Assembly: GCA_018105865.1 (NCBI GenBank)
Contig: CM030834.1
Coordinates: 4,757,257 to 4,821,256, forward strand
Reading direction: 5' to 3'
Length of the DNA stretch: 64,000 bases
From: Metaphire vulgaris
Lineage: Eukaryota > Annelida > Clitellata > Crassiclitellata > Megascolecidae
This document shows, piece by piece, positions 10,740-21,412 of the stretch; position 1 is the first letter of the stretch; each line of letters starts with the position of its first letter. The notes beneath the pieces are model-generated. The model worked only from the letters and a program-made list of their open reading frames with translations. It searched no databases and was not told the origin of the DNA. Both the position numbers and the translations under genes were made by a program.

Positions 10740-11463
10740 TCTGTTATGTTTAATAATTAAGTTTGCTCTTCATTTCGTTATGAACTCACTTTGCACTTGA
10801 AATTGGTAGTTTCTCAATTGATTCACAAACATAATAAAGCTAAGTTGATCTCCAATTGTATTTACTGGATATGCAAATATGTTTGTTGGTATATTGGTTA
10901 GTGTGAACATAGTAACTGCTGATGAACGTCTTTGTGCTGATTAAATACTTAAATAATGTTTATGTTTTAGTAAAAGGCACTAATCTCGTAGTTTGTTGCT
11001 TTCAGTGTTATGATTAGTTTTGTCATTGCAACTATGTGATTGGTGTCTATGTTTTACAGTAATTGTTGCTTCTATCATTCAGTCACAGTTGTTCATCTTA
11101 GTCTACATTCTTTTGTATGCAGTGCTGTAATGCTAGAAATGAAAATTATAATTATTTGGAATTATGCACAACTTCAGACTTGATTTGCAATATGCAGTAT
11201 ATATTAGCACAGTTGCAATTCAGATACCAAATTTAGTGAATGTTGTTTATAATATTTCTTCAAGCTGCAGCATTTATTTTTATTACATCATAATTATCTT
11301 TTACCATTTTAATGTATTTTATTTTATTATTCATTTATTAATTTTAAACATTCTACTCTTCATTCTTGTGTATGTTGCAAGGCATTAATAATATGTGTTA
11401 GATCTTTGGTGTTGATGTGTACAATGAGTGCTAATAATATAGATAAAAAATATTTAACTTAAC
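10740..11463. other. AT-rich stretch, no feature seen
   Basis: No exon, repeat or transposon end recognised between the MITE and the SINE. Confidence 0.5.
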
Positions 11464-11472
11464 TAATTATTG

Positions 11473-11751
11473 GGGCGGGAAGTTATAAGAGTGGTAACAA
11501 CGCTGGACGATGGAGCAGAAGGCCGCGGGTTCAATTCTCGCAGGAGCCCTAAGGTCGACTCGGCCTTGCTCGCTAGAGGGTGATGGCAAAATGAGCAGCG
11601 TTAAGCTGCAAGATAAACGTGGGTCTGGAGAAAGTAATGGCAACCTACCCCAGATTAATGGCCTATACCACCCACGTCGCTGATTGCCTAGACTGGAGAT
11701 AAGCGCTGGAACCCAACGCTCGGACTCGAGTATGGGACCTACCTTTACCTT
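11473..11751 (+). mobile_element. tRNA-derived SINE
   Basis: The first 75 bases look like a decayed tRNA: an A-box-like GAGTGGTAACAACGCTGG, a B box GGTTCAATTCTC within a CGCGGG...CTCGC arm, and a weak acceptor pairing GGGGC/GAGCCC. About 200 bases of unrelated body follow, ending with TACCTTTACCTTTA. Direct repeats TAATTATTG (11464-11472 and 11752-11760) flank it as a TSD. It is a SINE, not a functional tRNA gene, since the cloverleaf is incomplete. Its target is a decayed LINE. Confidence 0.8.
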
Positions 11752-11879
11752 TAATTATTGTGAAACTAAATTATCTGAACATGAGCAAGAATTTGACCCA
11801 GATATAAATTTCTTCAATGACCTAGATATACCTATAAGTAACTACAGCTGTACTATGATATTGATAATATAAATAGTTA

Positions 11880-12604
11880 CTTTAACTCACTGAACTTTAC
11901 CTTTCCATTTAATATTGTTCATGTAAACTGCAGAAGTATGTTTAATAAATTTAACTAAATTAAATTTTTAACCGAAACATTAAAATTTAATATAATTGCC
12001 TTATCTGAAACTTGGTTGCAAGATGAACTTACTAACCTTGTAACATTGCCTGGATTTAATTTTTAACACAAATCAAGAAGTAACTCAAAAAAAGGAGGGG
12101 AGTTGGTTTTTTAATTGAAAATTCTATTAACTATGAATTGTTAGACATGGAAAATCCTGAATTTAGCACTTTTGAATATTTAGCAATAAAAGTAGGTCTA
12201 CATATGGATAAAACTAAAAATATCTCAATGATATGTATATATGAACCACCTGGAACTGTATTGGACAAATTTAATACTCAATCACTAATAGACAATAATG
12301 CTCTTTTTAAAAAACATACTGGTAGTTCTAATGGAAGATTTTAACATTAATTTACTAAAAGTTGGAAATCATGAACCAACTGCAGATTTTAATAATTTTA
12401 TGATAGCGAATAAATTTAAACCCATGATAACTAAGCCCACCAGAATAACACCATTTAGTGAAACTCTAATAGATAATTTCTTTTATAAATTTCTATTTAA
12501 ACAAGGTAAAATCGTCTATTTTTCAATACCCAATATCTGATCATTTTTCCAATAATTTTATCTTTTGACTTAAAGCCTGATAGGAAATTACCGATAACAA
12601 CTTC
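11880..12604 (+). pseudogene. Decayed LINE, endonuclease region
   Basis: In shifting frames the conceptual product shows the apurinic endonuclease blocks of a non-LTR retrotransposon: VNCRSMFNK, IIALSETWLQ, a damaged glycine-rich turn, DFNINLLK and a final KPTRITPFSETLIDN. Several stops and indels make it dead. It is interrupted at 12613 by a hAT-type element and resumes at 13802. Confidence 0.75.
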
Positions 12605-12612
12605 AAATTATC

Positions 12613-13801
12613 CAGTGGCGGGGCCACGGGGGGGGTTTGAACCCCCCCACTTGCCATCGGGCCACCCGTGAGATTTGTGCAAAATTGCAGAGAAATTTTT
12701 GGTGAGGGGGGGTAGGGGATGATTGAGGATCGGTTCAAGTTTCAAGCGTTCTCAACTGTATAATTATATCTACAGGATGGCGTTGCGGGCTTAAACGTTT
12801 GTTTATTCACAAGAATCGTACATTGGATATTGAAGAGCTCATAAACACCTTTGCTGAACAACTGGATAGGCGAGCAAAGTTCTATTAAATGTAGTGTTAT
12901 ATATTTGAGACCAGAAGCAATTGGGTGACCCGTCAAATGCGCAACCGACATTTGCGCGATATTACGTTAGTTGATATTATTAGGGTTAGGGTTAGAGTGA
13001 GGGTTTGACTTTGGGTTATGATTAAGACTATAGTTACTAAAGCATGGATGACTTATACTGTAATTTATGGCGCAATTCGAGCTTCCTCGAAATACGCGCT
13101 AACGTCGGCGCGCAAATGTCGGTCGCGCAAATGTCGGTGAACCAGCAATTGTACAAGACCTATAACTGAACCATGATTGATAGTATTGGATGTCTGTTAA
13201 TTGATATGGCTTAACTAGCCTACTGCTTTTTAACTAGTAACAGTGGTTTGAAATTTTCATCAGCAATTTATTTGCCTGCTGTCTACTTTTTGTCTCCTTT
13301 TGCCACTTGTGAGTAGTGACACTGAATAGATTTACAGCGGTTTAAAACAAGATTTCAAGATTTGATTGAGCAGTAGTCCACGTGACTCTTACTCTTAGTA
13401 GCATTGACACTAGTATGGGCCAAAGACAAGTAATTTTTAACTTAACACACACAAATTGAAGCAGAATAATTTGAAATTGACTTAAGCATAAGAAATTACA
13501 GACATGGAACCTATTGATGCCAAACCTGTGATTTTGTGTCCAAAATGCTCTAAAACACACGTACGAGCATCTACGATTTCAAAATTTTTTCCGGGAGAGA
13601 AACCCCCGGACCCCCATTCCAAGGGAGGCCGCGCTAGACGCGGCCGGGGAGGGAAATGTATAACGCGAGGGAATGGGAGAAAGCAGGGTTATTTCTAAGA
13701 TTATCAATTGGGGGGGGGGGGTATTTTAGGGTTATCCCTAACTCTAACCTTAGGGTTAACCCTAACCCCCCCCCACTCTCAAACGTCTGGCGCCGCCCCT
13801 G
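12613..13801. mobile_element. Nonautonomous hAT element with 8-bp TSD
   Basis: The ends are CAGTGGCGGGGCC on the left and, reversed, CAGGGGCGGCGCC on the right. The flanks AAATTATC (12605-12612 and 13802-13809) are a perfect 8-bp TSD, and the interrupted LINE resumes directly after it. No hAT transposase is present in the 1.19-kb interior, which carries a nested MITE (12924-13143) and G-runs and C-runs near the ends. Frames inside are not protein-like. Confidence 0.85.
12924..13143. mobile_element. Tandem-motif MITE, copy T1
   Basis: A perfect 8-bp TSD AGCAATTG (12916-12923, 13144-13151) flanks this 220-bp element. Ends begin GGTGACCCG and, reversed, GGTTCACCG. Each terminus is made of a short motif, roughly ACCGACATTTGCGCG, in one to two tandem copies and inverted at the other end. 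The core contains TTAGGGTTAGGGTTAGAG, then GGTTATGATTAAGAC. The same plan occurs at 31150 and 56670. Confidence 0.75.
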
Positions 13802-13947
13802 AAATTATCGGAAAATAGACTACCAATAAAAATTACTTTCTAGAAAAAATCAAATCAGCTGATTGGAGCAAAGTTAAACAAGCCTGTATAGAAAATAGAC
13901 CTGACCATGCTTACACTATTTTCTTAGAAATTTTTACACTATTATTA
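13802..13947 (+). pseudogene. Decayed LINE, endonuclease-RT linker, part 1
   Basis: Continuation of the LINE broken by the hAT element: frames give YFLEKIKSADWSKVKQACI and ENRPDHAYTIFLEIFT, typical of the linker between endonuclease and reverse transcriptase. It is cut by a MITE at 13948. Confidence 0.6.
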
Positions 13948-14326
13948 GGGGCTTTCCTTTAATTACGTCAACAATTTAGGGGGGTTTGACAGTTGTTGAC
14001 GGGGGGTCAAGAGAAGTTGACGGCAACAATTTCACTTTTTACAAATAATCAAAAATTAGGAAATTTCATGGAATACTACTTATTATAATGGAAAAAGCAT
14101 GGTAAAAAAGGTCACCACCACATTTTGACACTCTATGAGCAAAAAAGGGGGAAATGGTCATCACCGCAAAAAAATAATTACCTTGTTATTGGGACCTGTC
14201 ATTGATTTTGGGGGGATCAAAAATTTTTGACGTAATTATATGGGGGTCACTGAAAGTTGACAGTTGTTGACGGGGGGAGGGTCAAAAATTGCCCAAAAAT
14301 TGTTGACATAATTAATGGACATACCC
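13948..14326. mobile_element. MITE with GTTGAC-rich arms, copy 1
   Basis: Left arm GGGGCTTTCCTTTAATTACG and reversed right arm AGGGTATGTCCATTAATTAT lead into shared GTCAACAATTT, and TGACAGTTGTTGACGGGGGG occurs near both ends. Inserted in the decayed LINE with no clear long TSD (TTA or TA at most). A second copy is at 31525-31928. Superfamily unknown. Confidence 0.7.
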
Positions 14327-14331
14327 TTATG

Positions 14332-14830
14332 AATCTTTCCCCATTATATCTTCTACATCTGCAAATAAATTTTAAAAGCCTTGGATGTCCTCAGCTTTAC
14401 TTAAGTTGATAAAGACTAAAACTAGTTTGTATAAAAAATACTTTAAAAATCTAACTTGTGAGAACAAGAATGCATTTAATAAATTTAATAATAAATTTCA
14501 AACAATAAGAAAAGGCTAGAAAATTTATTACTCCAATAAACTTTTGAATTGTAAGAATGCAAACTCCAATATTTGGAAAACCATAAACAATATTTTAAAT
14601 AGAAAAAAATAATGTAAATAGTGAAATTGTATGTACTTAATCCACTTGAGAATAGTGATATTAATAAAAGCGCCAATACATATATACCAAAAAGATTTAA
14701 TGTCTACTTTGTAAATGTTGGACCAGACATTGCATCTAAAATTCAACCACCTTTGGAAATGCAATCACTTAATGAATCACTTATAGATAATCCTTATAGA
14801 TAATCACTTATAGATAATCCTAATAATCTG
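14332..14830 (+). pseudogene. Decayed LINE, linker, part 2
   Basis: Frames give SLYKKYFKNLTCENK, AFNKFNNKFQTIRK, LNCKNANSNIWKTINNILN and FNVYFVNVGPDIASKI, the segment just before the fingers of a non-LTR reverse transcriptase. Multiple stops. The RT itself is missing; a different LINE remnant follows. Confidence 0.65.
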
Positions 14831-14835
14831 CCTAG

Positions 14836-15560
14836 TGATATCCAAGAAGAAAGACATTCCGAAATGCGATATTAACATAGATGGAGAGAAAATTAAACAA
14901 GTCATGACATTCAAATATCTAGGAAGCTGGTTCACCAGTGATGCGAAAAGTGAATCAGACATAAAAGCAAAAATAGGAATGGCCAAAGCAGCCTTTGGAA
15001 ATTTAAAACACATACTAACAAACAGACATTTAACGATGAAAACAAGGATTAGGGTTATGGAATGCTATGTTTGGCCAGTCATGTTATATGGTACAGAAAC
15101 GTGGACTATCTCTAAAGTCATGAAGAAAAAGCTTCAAGCTGCAGAGATAGAGATGTGGTTCTTAAGAAAAATGTTGAAAATATCTTGGACTGAAAAGAAA
15201 ACAAATGAATTAGTATTCGAAATGGCAGGCTGCCAAGTACACAAAGAAAATTGCTACCTACAATACGTAAAAGACAACTTCAATTTTTGGACATATAATG
15301 AGGAAGAAAGGTATAGAAAACCTGGTAACTACTGGAAAAGTCGAAGGCAAACGATCAAGAGGAAGACGAAGAATGTCAAGTCAAAGAATGACGTATATCA
15401 GCAGTATTATGTAAAAGCAGGGTTGCCAGATGCATGGGGAGCCAAAGGAGGACACAGCCAGACAAAAAGGACAGAGGAGGACGCGTTGAATGTTCCAAAT
15501 GAGAAAATTAATATAAATTCAATGGAAACTATCAACATCAAAATGCAAGATGATGACTAA
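14836..15560 (+). pseudogene. LINE RT C-terminal (thumb/connection) remnant, RTE-like
   Basis: A 241-codon open frame contains the C-terminal signature of endonuclease-reverse transcriptase proteins: VMTFKYLGSWFTSD, IGMAKAAFGNLKHIL, VWPVMLYGTETWTISK, EMWFLRKMLKISWTEKKTNE. The RT palm (YADD) is absent, so it is a 5'-truncated copy. After about residue 150 the frame drifts into basic sequence. Related fragments lie on the minus strand at 35995-36480. Confidence 0.75.
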
Positions 15561-15616
15561 CTGTATGAAATGCCAAAGTTGCTTCAGCAGCATGGGTTTT
15601 TTACAATTGCTTTGTG

Positions 15617-16491
15617 TAAGTAAGTAAAGTAAAATCTCGTAAACTTCTACAGCGCCCCGGAAAGCAGCACAGCAGTAGCTGCTTATTCTTATGCGCTTAA
15701 TCTTTCTTGAAATAGCTATAGGCAGGGTGGTTTGTCGGCCGGGCGAAGGTCAGTGTATCTATGAGGCGGCGGGTCAGGTTGTTATTGCTATGGAGGAAAT
15801 GACTTTTGGAATAGAAAGGTTTTAAGTTTAGACCTAAAGGTTTGAGGAGAGTGAAGGAATTAAAGGAAATGAGGATTCGGAGCTTATTGTTTGACCATGT
15901 CGTAGGCTGCGGAGGGAGGCTGGAATTGAGTTCCAAAGTTCTGGTGCGGCGTATGAAAAAGCGCGGTTGCAGATTTTGAGTGATGACTGATTTAACGGGC
16001 GTGAAAGTGTGAGATGAGATGATGATCGTGTAGGTTGGGGAGGCTGAGGCGTTAAGAGTTTACGAAGGTAAACCGGTTTTGACGAATGTAGTGAACTGTA
16101 AGTAATCGTTATTATCTTGTACTGTATACGTTCGGATATTTTAAGCCAGTGTAGTGACCAGTATTGGTGAAATATGGCAGAACTTTGGTGATTTGGTTAC
16201 TGCTCGGGCTAGTGCATTTTTAATTGATTGTAATTTGTTGATGGAGGTTTTTGGGAGGTTATAGTAAAGGGAGTTGCAGTAATCCAGTTTGGAATGGACT
16301 ATTGAAGTGGCGATTGTGGATGCAGTTTTGGTGTCAAGGCAAGGACGGAGGCGACGTAGATCGCGAATATGGGCATAGCAGGATTTCGATAGTTGGGAGA
16401 TCTGTGATTCTAAATTTAGGGATGAATCAATTTTGAAACCAAGATTTTTGCAGTTGGAGCAGGGGTTATTGTGGTATCTGGAGTCAGGACT
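15617..16491 (-). mobile_element. 3' part of a LINE with TTAC-type tail
   Basis: AAGTAAGTAAAGTAAAATCTC...ACAGCGCC matches, in the same orientation, the 3' termini at 33152 and 46602 (minus-strand LINE ends with a TTAC repeat tail). Minus-strand frames are badly decayed; 15697-15936 holds fragments of the C-terminal region. It is interrupted by the hAT element at 16492, and its flank resumes at 18186. Confidence 0.6.
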
Positions 16492-17298
16492 CAGAGGCGG
16501 TTTTAGGCCTAGGCCGGGTAGGCCATGGCCTACCCAAAACTTTGTCTGGCCTACCCAAAAAATTACGTGGCCTACACTGTGGCTGGCCTACCCGAAAAAA
16601 TACATGGCCTACCTATAACTGGCCTTCCCCCAAAATGCGTTGTGTGGCTGGGTAATTAGTGCGTATGGCCTACGCTACGAGGCTGTCGAGTGTAGTGTAA
16701 GGCCATTTGAATCCCCAGCCACTCATCAGATACCTTCTTTTCCATTGGATTTCCAGATGTGAAGAAGCTTTATCTAATTGATCAACCACCACCGACTGAT
16801 CAATGGTCGTTCAACGGTCTCCGCACACATTTTCTTCCCACCCTCCTCAGTGTCTAATTTGTTAGATGTACTGTCAATGGTAGTACTTACCCTCCCTCTC
16901 CTCATCCCCCCGTATCCCCACAGAATTACCAGACTTCCAGGTGAGTGTTGCAGAGTTTAGGGGCTACTTTTAGGCGTTTTCGCCATTTCGCCATGGGAGT
17001 AGTTCCTCTTGCTGTTCATAATTAAGTTCCCTCTAATGAATGGCCTTATCTGACGGTTGATTACATGGATGACATGACTGTTTTGATAATCAATTCTCAA
17101 CGTCGTCGGACATCTGGTGTAATCTAATGTATGTTCTGGTTAACAGAACAGAGATGGAGAAGCCGCAGTAACTATCGTGTAAGACGGCGACGCTGAGCTA
17201 AGTTCAGTCCGTTTAAGATTGCAGCTCATATTATAAGATACAGTCTAGGCCTATCATACAAATTACTATAGCACTCTATAATATTATTATAATTAGAG

Positions 17299-17890
17299 AT
17301 GGATAAATTTCTGGTTAAACGCGCTCGAGTTAGTGGCAACGAAGAAGTAGAAGACATGGTGACTGACGATTCAACTGGACCTACAAAGACAACTGTCGAA
17401 TCTCAAGACGTTCAACATCACTCAACGGATGTAGGCCTATCAATTACACAAGTAGCACCAGTTGACTCAGGTGGTCTGCGTAACTTTTCATACTACTGTG
17501 GCTGATATCAGCAAGGATTATAAAGATCAACCTGTGCAACCTAAACTGCAGGTCTTTCCAAAATCAAAATCTGGTCAGCGTTTCACGAGCATTTAACTCT
17601 TCATTGCATGACAGGTATAGGCCCCTATCATTTCTTGGAATATTCATTTGCAAGCAATGCCATAGTTTGTTTTGTGTGCCGTCATTTTTGTCCACGAGCA
17701 GGATACCAGGAATGATGAATCTGCTTTAACGGAGACTGGGTTGCGTGGTTGGGAAAATATTGACAGCAAACTATCGAAACATTTCGTAAGCGCGCATGCA
17801 TTCTGATGCTCTTGCACAGTGGAAAACACAAAAGTACACTGAAGCAACTGGCAGCATGGCAAATGTTTTGTAGGAGTCTCAGCCTAACAT
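17299..17890 (+). pseudogene. N-terminal fragment of a TTF-type hAT transposase
   Basis: Opens with MDKFLVKRARVSGNEEVED, a start typical of hAT transposases of the ZMYM/THAP12-like group. The intact frame runs to 17505; in further frames SFLEYSFASNAIVCFVCRHF, LRGWENIDSKLSKHF and DALAQWKTQKYTEATGS form the TTF zinc-finger module (CxxC, then W and H positions). At least three frame shifts and stops interrupt it, and it breaks off into a TA microsatellite. Confidence 0.65.
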
Positions 17891-17901
17891 GCTCTTTGTC
17901 A

Positions 17902-17905
<4 letters not shown>

Positions 17906-17941
<36 letters not shown>

Positions 17942-17968
17942 CATACAGTATATATATGTATACATACA

Positions 17969-18013
<45 letters not shown>
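17906..18013. repeat. TA microsatellite
   Basis: Two long AT runs separated by TACATACAGTATA units. The tyrosine/isoleucine frames over it are artefacts. Confidence 0.9.
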
Positions 18014-18016
<3 letters not shown>

Positions 18017-18232
18017 CACTGCACATCCCTATTATGCTGCGCTATTGTTTTTATAACCACAGAATTTCAAGGCAGGATTAACCTTATGAACTTTGATACC
18101 ACGACACGGTCCAAGCTTGGCCTACCCAAAATTTTCATGGCCTTTGACTGGCCTACCCAAATTAAAATTCCTAGAACCGCCCCTGTCAGGACTAGCTTGG
18201 GACTGTCAAATTTTTAAACTTAATTTGTGTGC

Positions 18233-18478
18233 TTAGAATGAAGAAACGACGTCAATTTCATGGATGATTTGGATGATCATGACTTTGATTTGGTTTCTAT
18301 GCCTCTCACTCTCTACATGGCGCTCTAAGTCAAAGGCTCCCTTGTTACCAATGGACAAGTAACTATCACAGATCGTACACTTTGCCTCATTCTCGTTGCG
18401 TCCTTCGACGAAGCATGGAAACTTACTTTTCATTGTGTCTGAAAACTTGCATTTTCTCTTTGCAGAAGCCATTGCCAT
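18233..18478 (-). CDS. BED-like zinc-finger ORF (TE or domesticated)
   Basis: An 81-codon minus-strand frame starts ATGGCAATGGCTTCT. It reads MAMASAKRKCKFSDTMKSKF, PCFVEGRNENEAKCTICDSY, then NKGAFDLERHVESERH. The Cys-x2-Cys and His-x5-His spacing with the aromatic KFP block is a BED-like finger of the kind found at the N terminus of hAT transposases and genes derived from them. Nothing after the finger continues the protein; the hAT element with TSD TCAGGACT sits just downstream. It may be a first coding exon or an isolated remnant. Confidence 0.45.
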   Translation of the reverse strand: MAMASAKRKCKFSDTMKSKFPCFVEGRNENEAKCTICDSYLSIGNKGAFDLERHVESERHRNQIKVMIIQIIHEIDVVSSF

Positions 18479-18988
18479 AAAATCGGGCGTTCAAATTAAG
18501 AACTTTAATCAGACGAATTTTAATTTACTGTTTTTCACGTTTACAGTCTCTGCGTTTGTTACCGGAAATGAAATTAACATTTTTACCATAGACTATTGCA
18601 TAGACGCTAGAGATAGAATGACGCTTGGAGCAATAGGAATGACGAGAGTCGAGTATTTTGGGACTTTGGACTAGAGCTGGGTCGATTACGATTATTTTTT
18701 CCGATTACGATTACGATTATTTTCGATTATTTTTCACGATTACGATTTCGATTACGATTACGGTTTTTTAAATAATCGCGATTTCGATTTCGATTATTTC
18801 ACAGTACCTTTAGAAACTGGCTTTCCCGCCATATTTTACAGTATTCGGCAATCCTCTGTGTATCGATGTTCAGTTGGTCTTCAACAGGGATATTTCTACA
18901 CCCCTAACACCCCCCAACACCCCCAATTTGAGGTCGACACCCCCTAAAATTTGGTGATGTGACAATGATATGCATACAGAATGCATAT

Positions 18989-19031
<43 letters not shown>

Positions 19032-19440
19032 TTGACACTTTATATAGCGCAGTACGCAAGGCTAAGGCCTACAACAAGAGCGCATAGCACAGTTCATATC
19101 CAATATTAAATAAATGTGTCTTCAAATTTCTAATGAAAAGTCCAGCTGAGACTGCTCCAGTCACATTGTCTGGAAGAGAGTTCCACAGGGTGGGATTCCC
19201 CCGCGCGAATGATCTTTCCCCAAACTTAGGGGTCTTGGACGGGGGAGGGACCAACAACTGCACTCTCCGACTGGACCTAAGAACCGATCTCCTCTCGATC
19301 ACAGTCGATCTTCGTACAAGCACAGTTAGATAATCAGGACAGAGTGGAACGTGTAAAGCCCGAAACGTAAGCCAACAGCGCTTGTAGACAATGCGCTGTG
19401 GAACACGGATCCAGTGGAGTCGATCTCTAAGGAGAGGTGT
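18989..19440 (-). mobile_element. CR1-like LINE 3' end inserted in copy A
   Basis: On the minus strand the C-terminal LINE frame reads LRSSRRVQLLVPPPSKTPKF, then GNPTLWNSLPDNV and LKTHLFNIGYE, ending near GCGCTATATAAAG and a TTTA-repeat tail at the left edge. Copies B and C are continuous across the site (GCATATTGATTA), so both edges are known to within a few bases. There is no long TSD. Confidence 0.9.
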
Positions 19441-20019
19441 GATTAGCCCTGAACACCCCCAAACAGGCCCATTCAGAGGGGGGCTAGGATGACCATTCGG
19501 CCCGGGCCTCCATCATTTTGGGGGCCTCCCTTTGTTTCCTTGTCTAGAATTCTGGGATAGCTAGAAAGCTAGATAGCTACTACTAGAAGGGGCCTCAAAA
19601 TTTGGTGATGACCTTTTTGCTTGCTGATAATTTTGGGATTTTGGGAGAGCTAGGAAGGTATTCTGCGGTCCTCAAAATTGGTGATTACCTTTTTTCGCTT
19701 GTCAAAATTTTAATTGTTGGGAAGGCTAGGAGAGGCCTCGAAATTCCAACTGGCCTGGACCTCCTTCAGCCTCTGAAGAGGCCTGCCCCCAAATGGAGAA
19801 ATAGACCCCACAACTTTATTCTCGGATGACTTTTTTTGCTTGTCAGACTTTTTGTGAGTCTCTATAACGTTTTTTTGCTTGTCAGCCTTTTTCGGTAGAG
19901 ACTTCCAAATTTCGACACTCCCAGATTTTCCCGACACCCCAAATTCACAATCCTACAATCCTAGAAATAAACACACCCCAGATTTTCCCGACACCCCACC
20001 CCAATTCACAATCCTAGAA

Positions 20020-20404
20020 ATAACCCTGGTCTTCAAGTCTTCAATCTCCTTAAAGGATCGAGCCTGGGTGGCAAGACCGATATCGTCAGCGTATCCAAAC
20101 TTCCTACTGATGGTATAAGGTAGGCCTAAGTCGTTTGTAGGCCTATAGGCCTACAAATTGAATAACGTGGGGCTAGAACTGGACCCTATGGTAGACCGTT
20201 TCGTCGACGTCTCCAGGAGCTGACATCTCCCAAGTGAACTCAGAACCGTCTATATATATCAGAGATGAGTAATTCCACAAGTTGACAGAACCAGGGTGGC
20301 AAGTTGAGCGAGAGTTTGTACATTAAACCCACCTGACACACCGTATCGAAAGCTGCTGTAAAACCCAGAAAGATGGTACCTGTCTTTAGACGCTGTTGAA
20401 TCCA
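20020..20404 (-). pseudogene. Captured RT fragment in copy A
   Basis: On the minus strand, in broken frames, the sequence shows RT motif A (TAAFDTV), VGLMYKLSLNLPPWF, a fingers/palm segment, and motif C KFGYADDIGLATQARSF. Only the palm portion of a LINE reverse transcriptase is present, with no endonuclease or C terminus. It continues for a few bases past the Helitron (20909-20930). Confidence 0.75.
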
Positions 20405-20908
20405 TCTATAATATTAAGATCCTTATCTGTATGTCTCTCTGTCTGTTGCCTTCAAGCGTTCTGATTGGTTGACTATTGGTAGACGGTTTAGTCCTTACGT
20501 CGCGATGCGTTAGTGGGCGATGTTCGAAGACGACGTTGCTATTGGTAACCATTGTTCGTAGAATCGTAGTTTAACACGGTTTAGTCGAGTCATTGCAGCA
20601 TCAGAGGGGTGGGCGTGCGACGACGCTGCTATTGGTAACAATTGTTCGTAGCTTGAGGAAGTTGCGCAATTTTAACGTACATTTTAACGTACACAAAAAA
20701 TGTGTACAGCGTCACAAATGGTCACAGTTGCGTGATTTTAACGTACATAGGCCTAATTATTAGGTCTACGTGGCGCAGAGCTTGGCTAGGTGGCGTATGT
20801 ACAGTACATCATTGAAATGTTGTTCAGCATGAATTCAATGATTGGATATTAGGTATAGGTATTGGATTAGTATTATCTGCACTGCGAGCGAAGCGAGCAT
20901 CTTTCTAG
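20405..20908 (+). mobile_element. Nonautonomous Helitron 1
   Basis: Starts TCTATAATATTAAGATCC with the CTGTATGTCTCTCTGTCTG block common to animal Helitron 5' ends, and ends GCGAGCGAAGCGAGC followed by ATCTTTCTAG (CTRR end). It sits between A (20404) and T (20909). Copy C keeps the uninterrupted site GAATCCATTTTCAATG, and copy B has it in reverse, so the insertion between A and T without duplication is seen directly. At 504 bp it has no Rep/helicase. Confidence 0.9.
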
Positions 20909-21362
20909 TTTTCAATGAAAATCTGATAATCAACGGTAAATAATAGATCTTTCTTTGAATCCGAAATATTGTATAATATCACTTACGGGAATAATCGAAA
21001 AATAATCGCGATTTCGATTATTTTTTCGACGATTATCGATTATTTCGATTTATTTAATAATCGTGTCGATTACGATTACGATTTTTTCAAAAATCGCGAT
21101 TTCGATTTCGATTTCGATTAATCGACCCACCCCTACTTTGGACAATCGATATTGGTATTATTAAAACGCTATTTTAATATCGATGATTGGGTAAACTGAG
21201 ATAACGGACTAAAACTATGAAATTCGTCAATACCGCCAGAACGAAAATTGATAGCATACAAAATCTCAAAAAAGGACATTTTACAATTTTTAGCTTTGCC
21301 TAGAGGACGGAGGACAGGACCTAAAAAGGAGGACATATATCGTCCTTTTGGAGGACGTCTGG

Positions 21363-21404
21363 TAGAGGTGGGTCGATTAATCGAAATCGTAATCGAAATC
21401 GCGA
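21363..21404. mobile_element. Solo terminal fragment of the RT-carrying family
   Basis: TAGAGGTGGGTCGATTA and about 25 further bases match the right end of the family, reversed, but stop abruptly at the TSD of copy B. Its outer flank, reversed, is CCAGACGTCC, the same as the left flank of copy C. Confidence 0.7.
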
Positions 21405-21412
21405 GTCTATGG

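Larger units (their letters stand above)
16492..18185 (+). mobile_element. hAT element with TTF-type transposase remnant
   Basis: Ends CAGAGGCGGTTTTAGGCC and, reversed, CAGGGGCGGTTCTAGG are inverted repeats and TCAGGACT flanks both (16484-16491, 18186-18193), a perfect 8-bp hAT TSD. GGCCTACCCAAAA tracts recur near both ends. The interior encodes the start of a hAT transposase (17299 onward) but lacks the RNase H-like catalytic core and dimerisation domain, so it is an internally deleted copy. Confidence 0.85.
18672..21135. mobile_element. RT-carrying TIR element, copy A
   Basis: Ends TAGAGCTGGGTCGATTACG and, reversed, TAGGGGTGGGTCGATTA lead into long arms of CGATTACGATT/ATCGCGATTTCGATT repeats. 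CTTTGGAC flanks both sides (18664-18671, 21136-21143), an 8-bp TSD as in hAT. The interior is shared with copies B (21413) and C (33603) and includes a minus-strand RT fragment. Copy A alone contains a LINE 3' fragment (18989-19440) and a Helitron (20405-20908). No transposase is present. Confidence 0.85.

Noticed and set aside
11473..11550. tRNA gene
   Set aside because: It has A- and B-box-like sequence but an incomplete cloverleaf, a long body, a CTTTAC tail and a 9-bp TSD; this is a SINE.
12980..13770. Telomeric TTAGGG repeats
   Set aside because: Only two to three units, inside MITE cores or near hAT ends; not an array.
17682..18081. Tyrosine-isoleucine repeat proteins
   Set aside because: Translation of a TA microsatellite on both strands.
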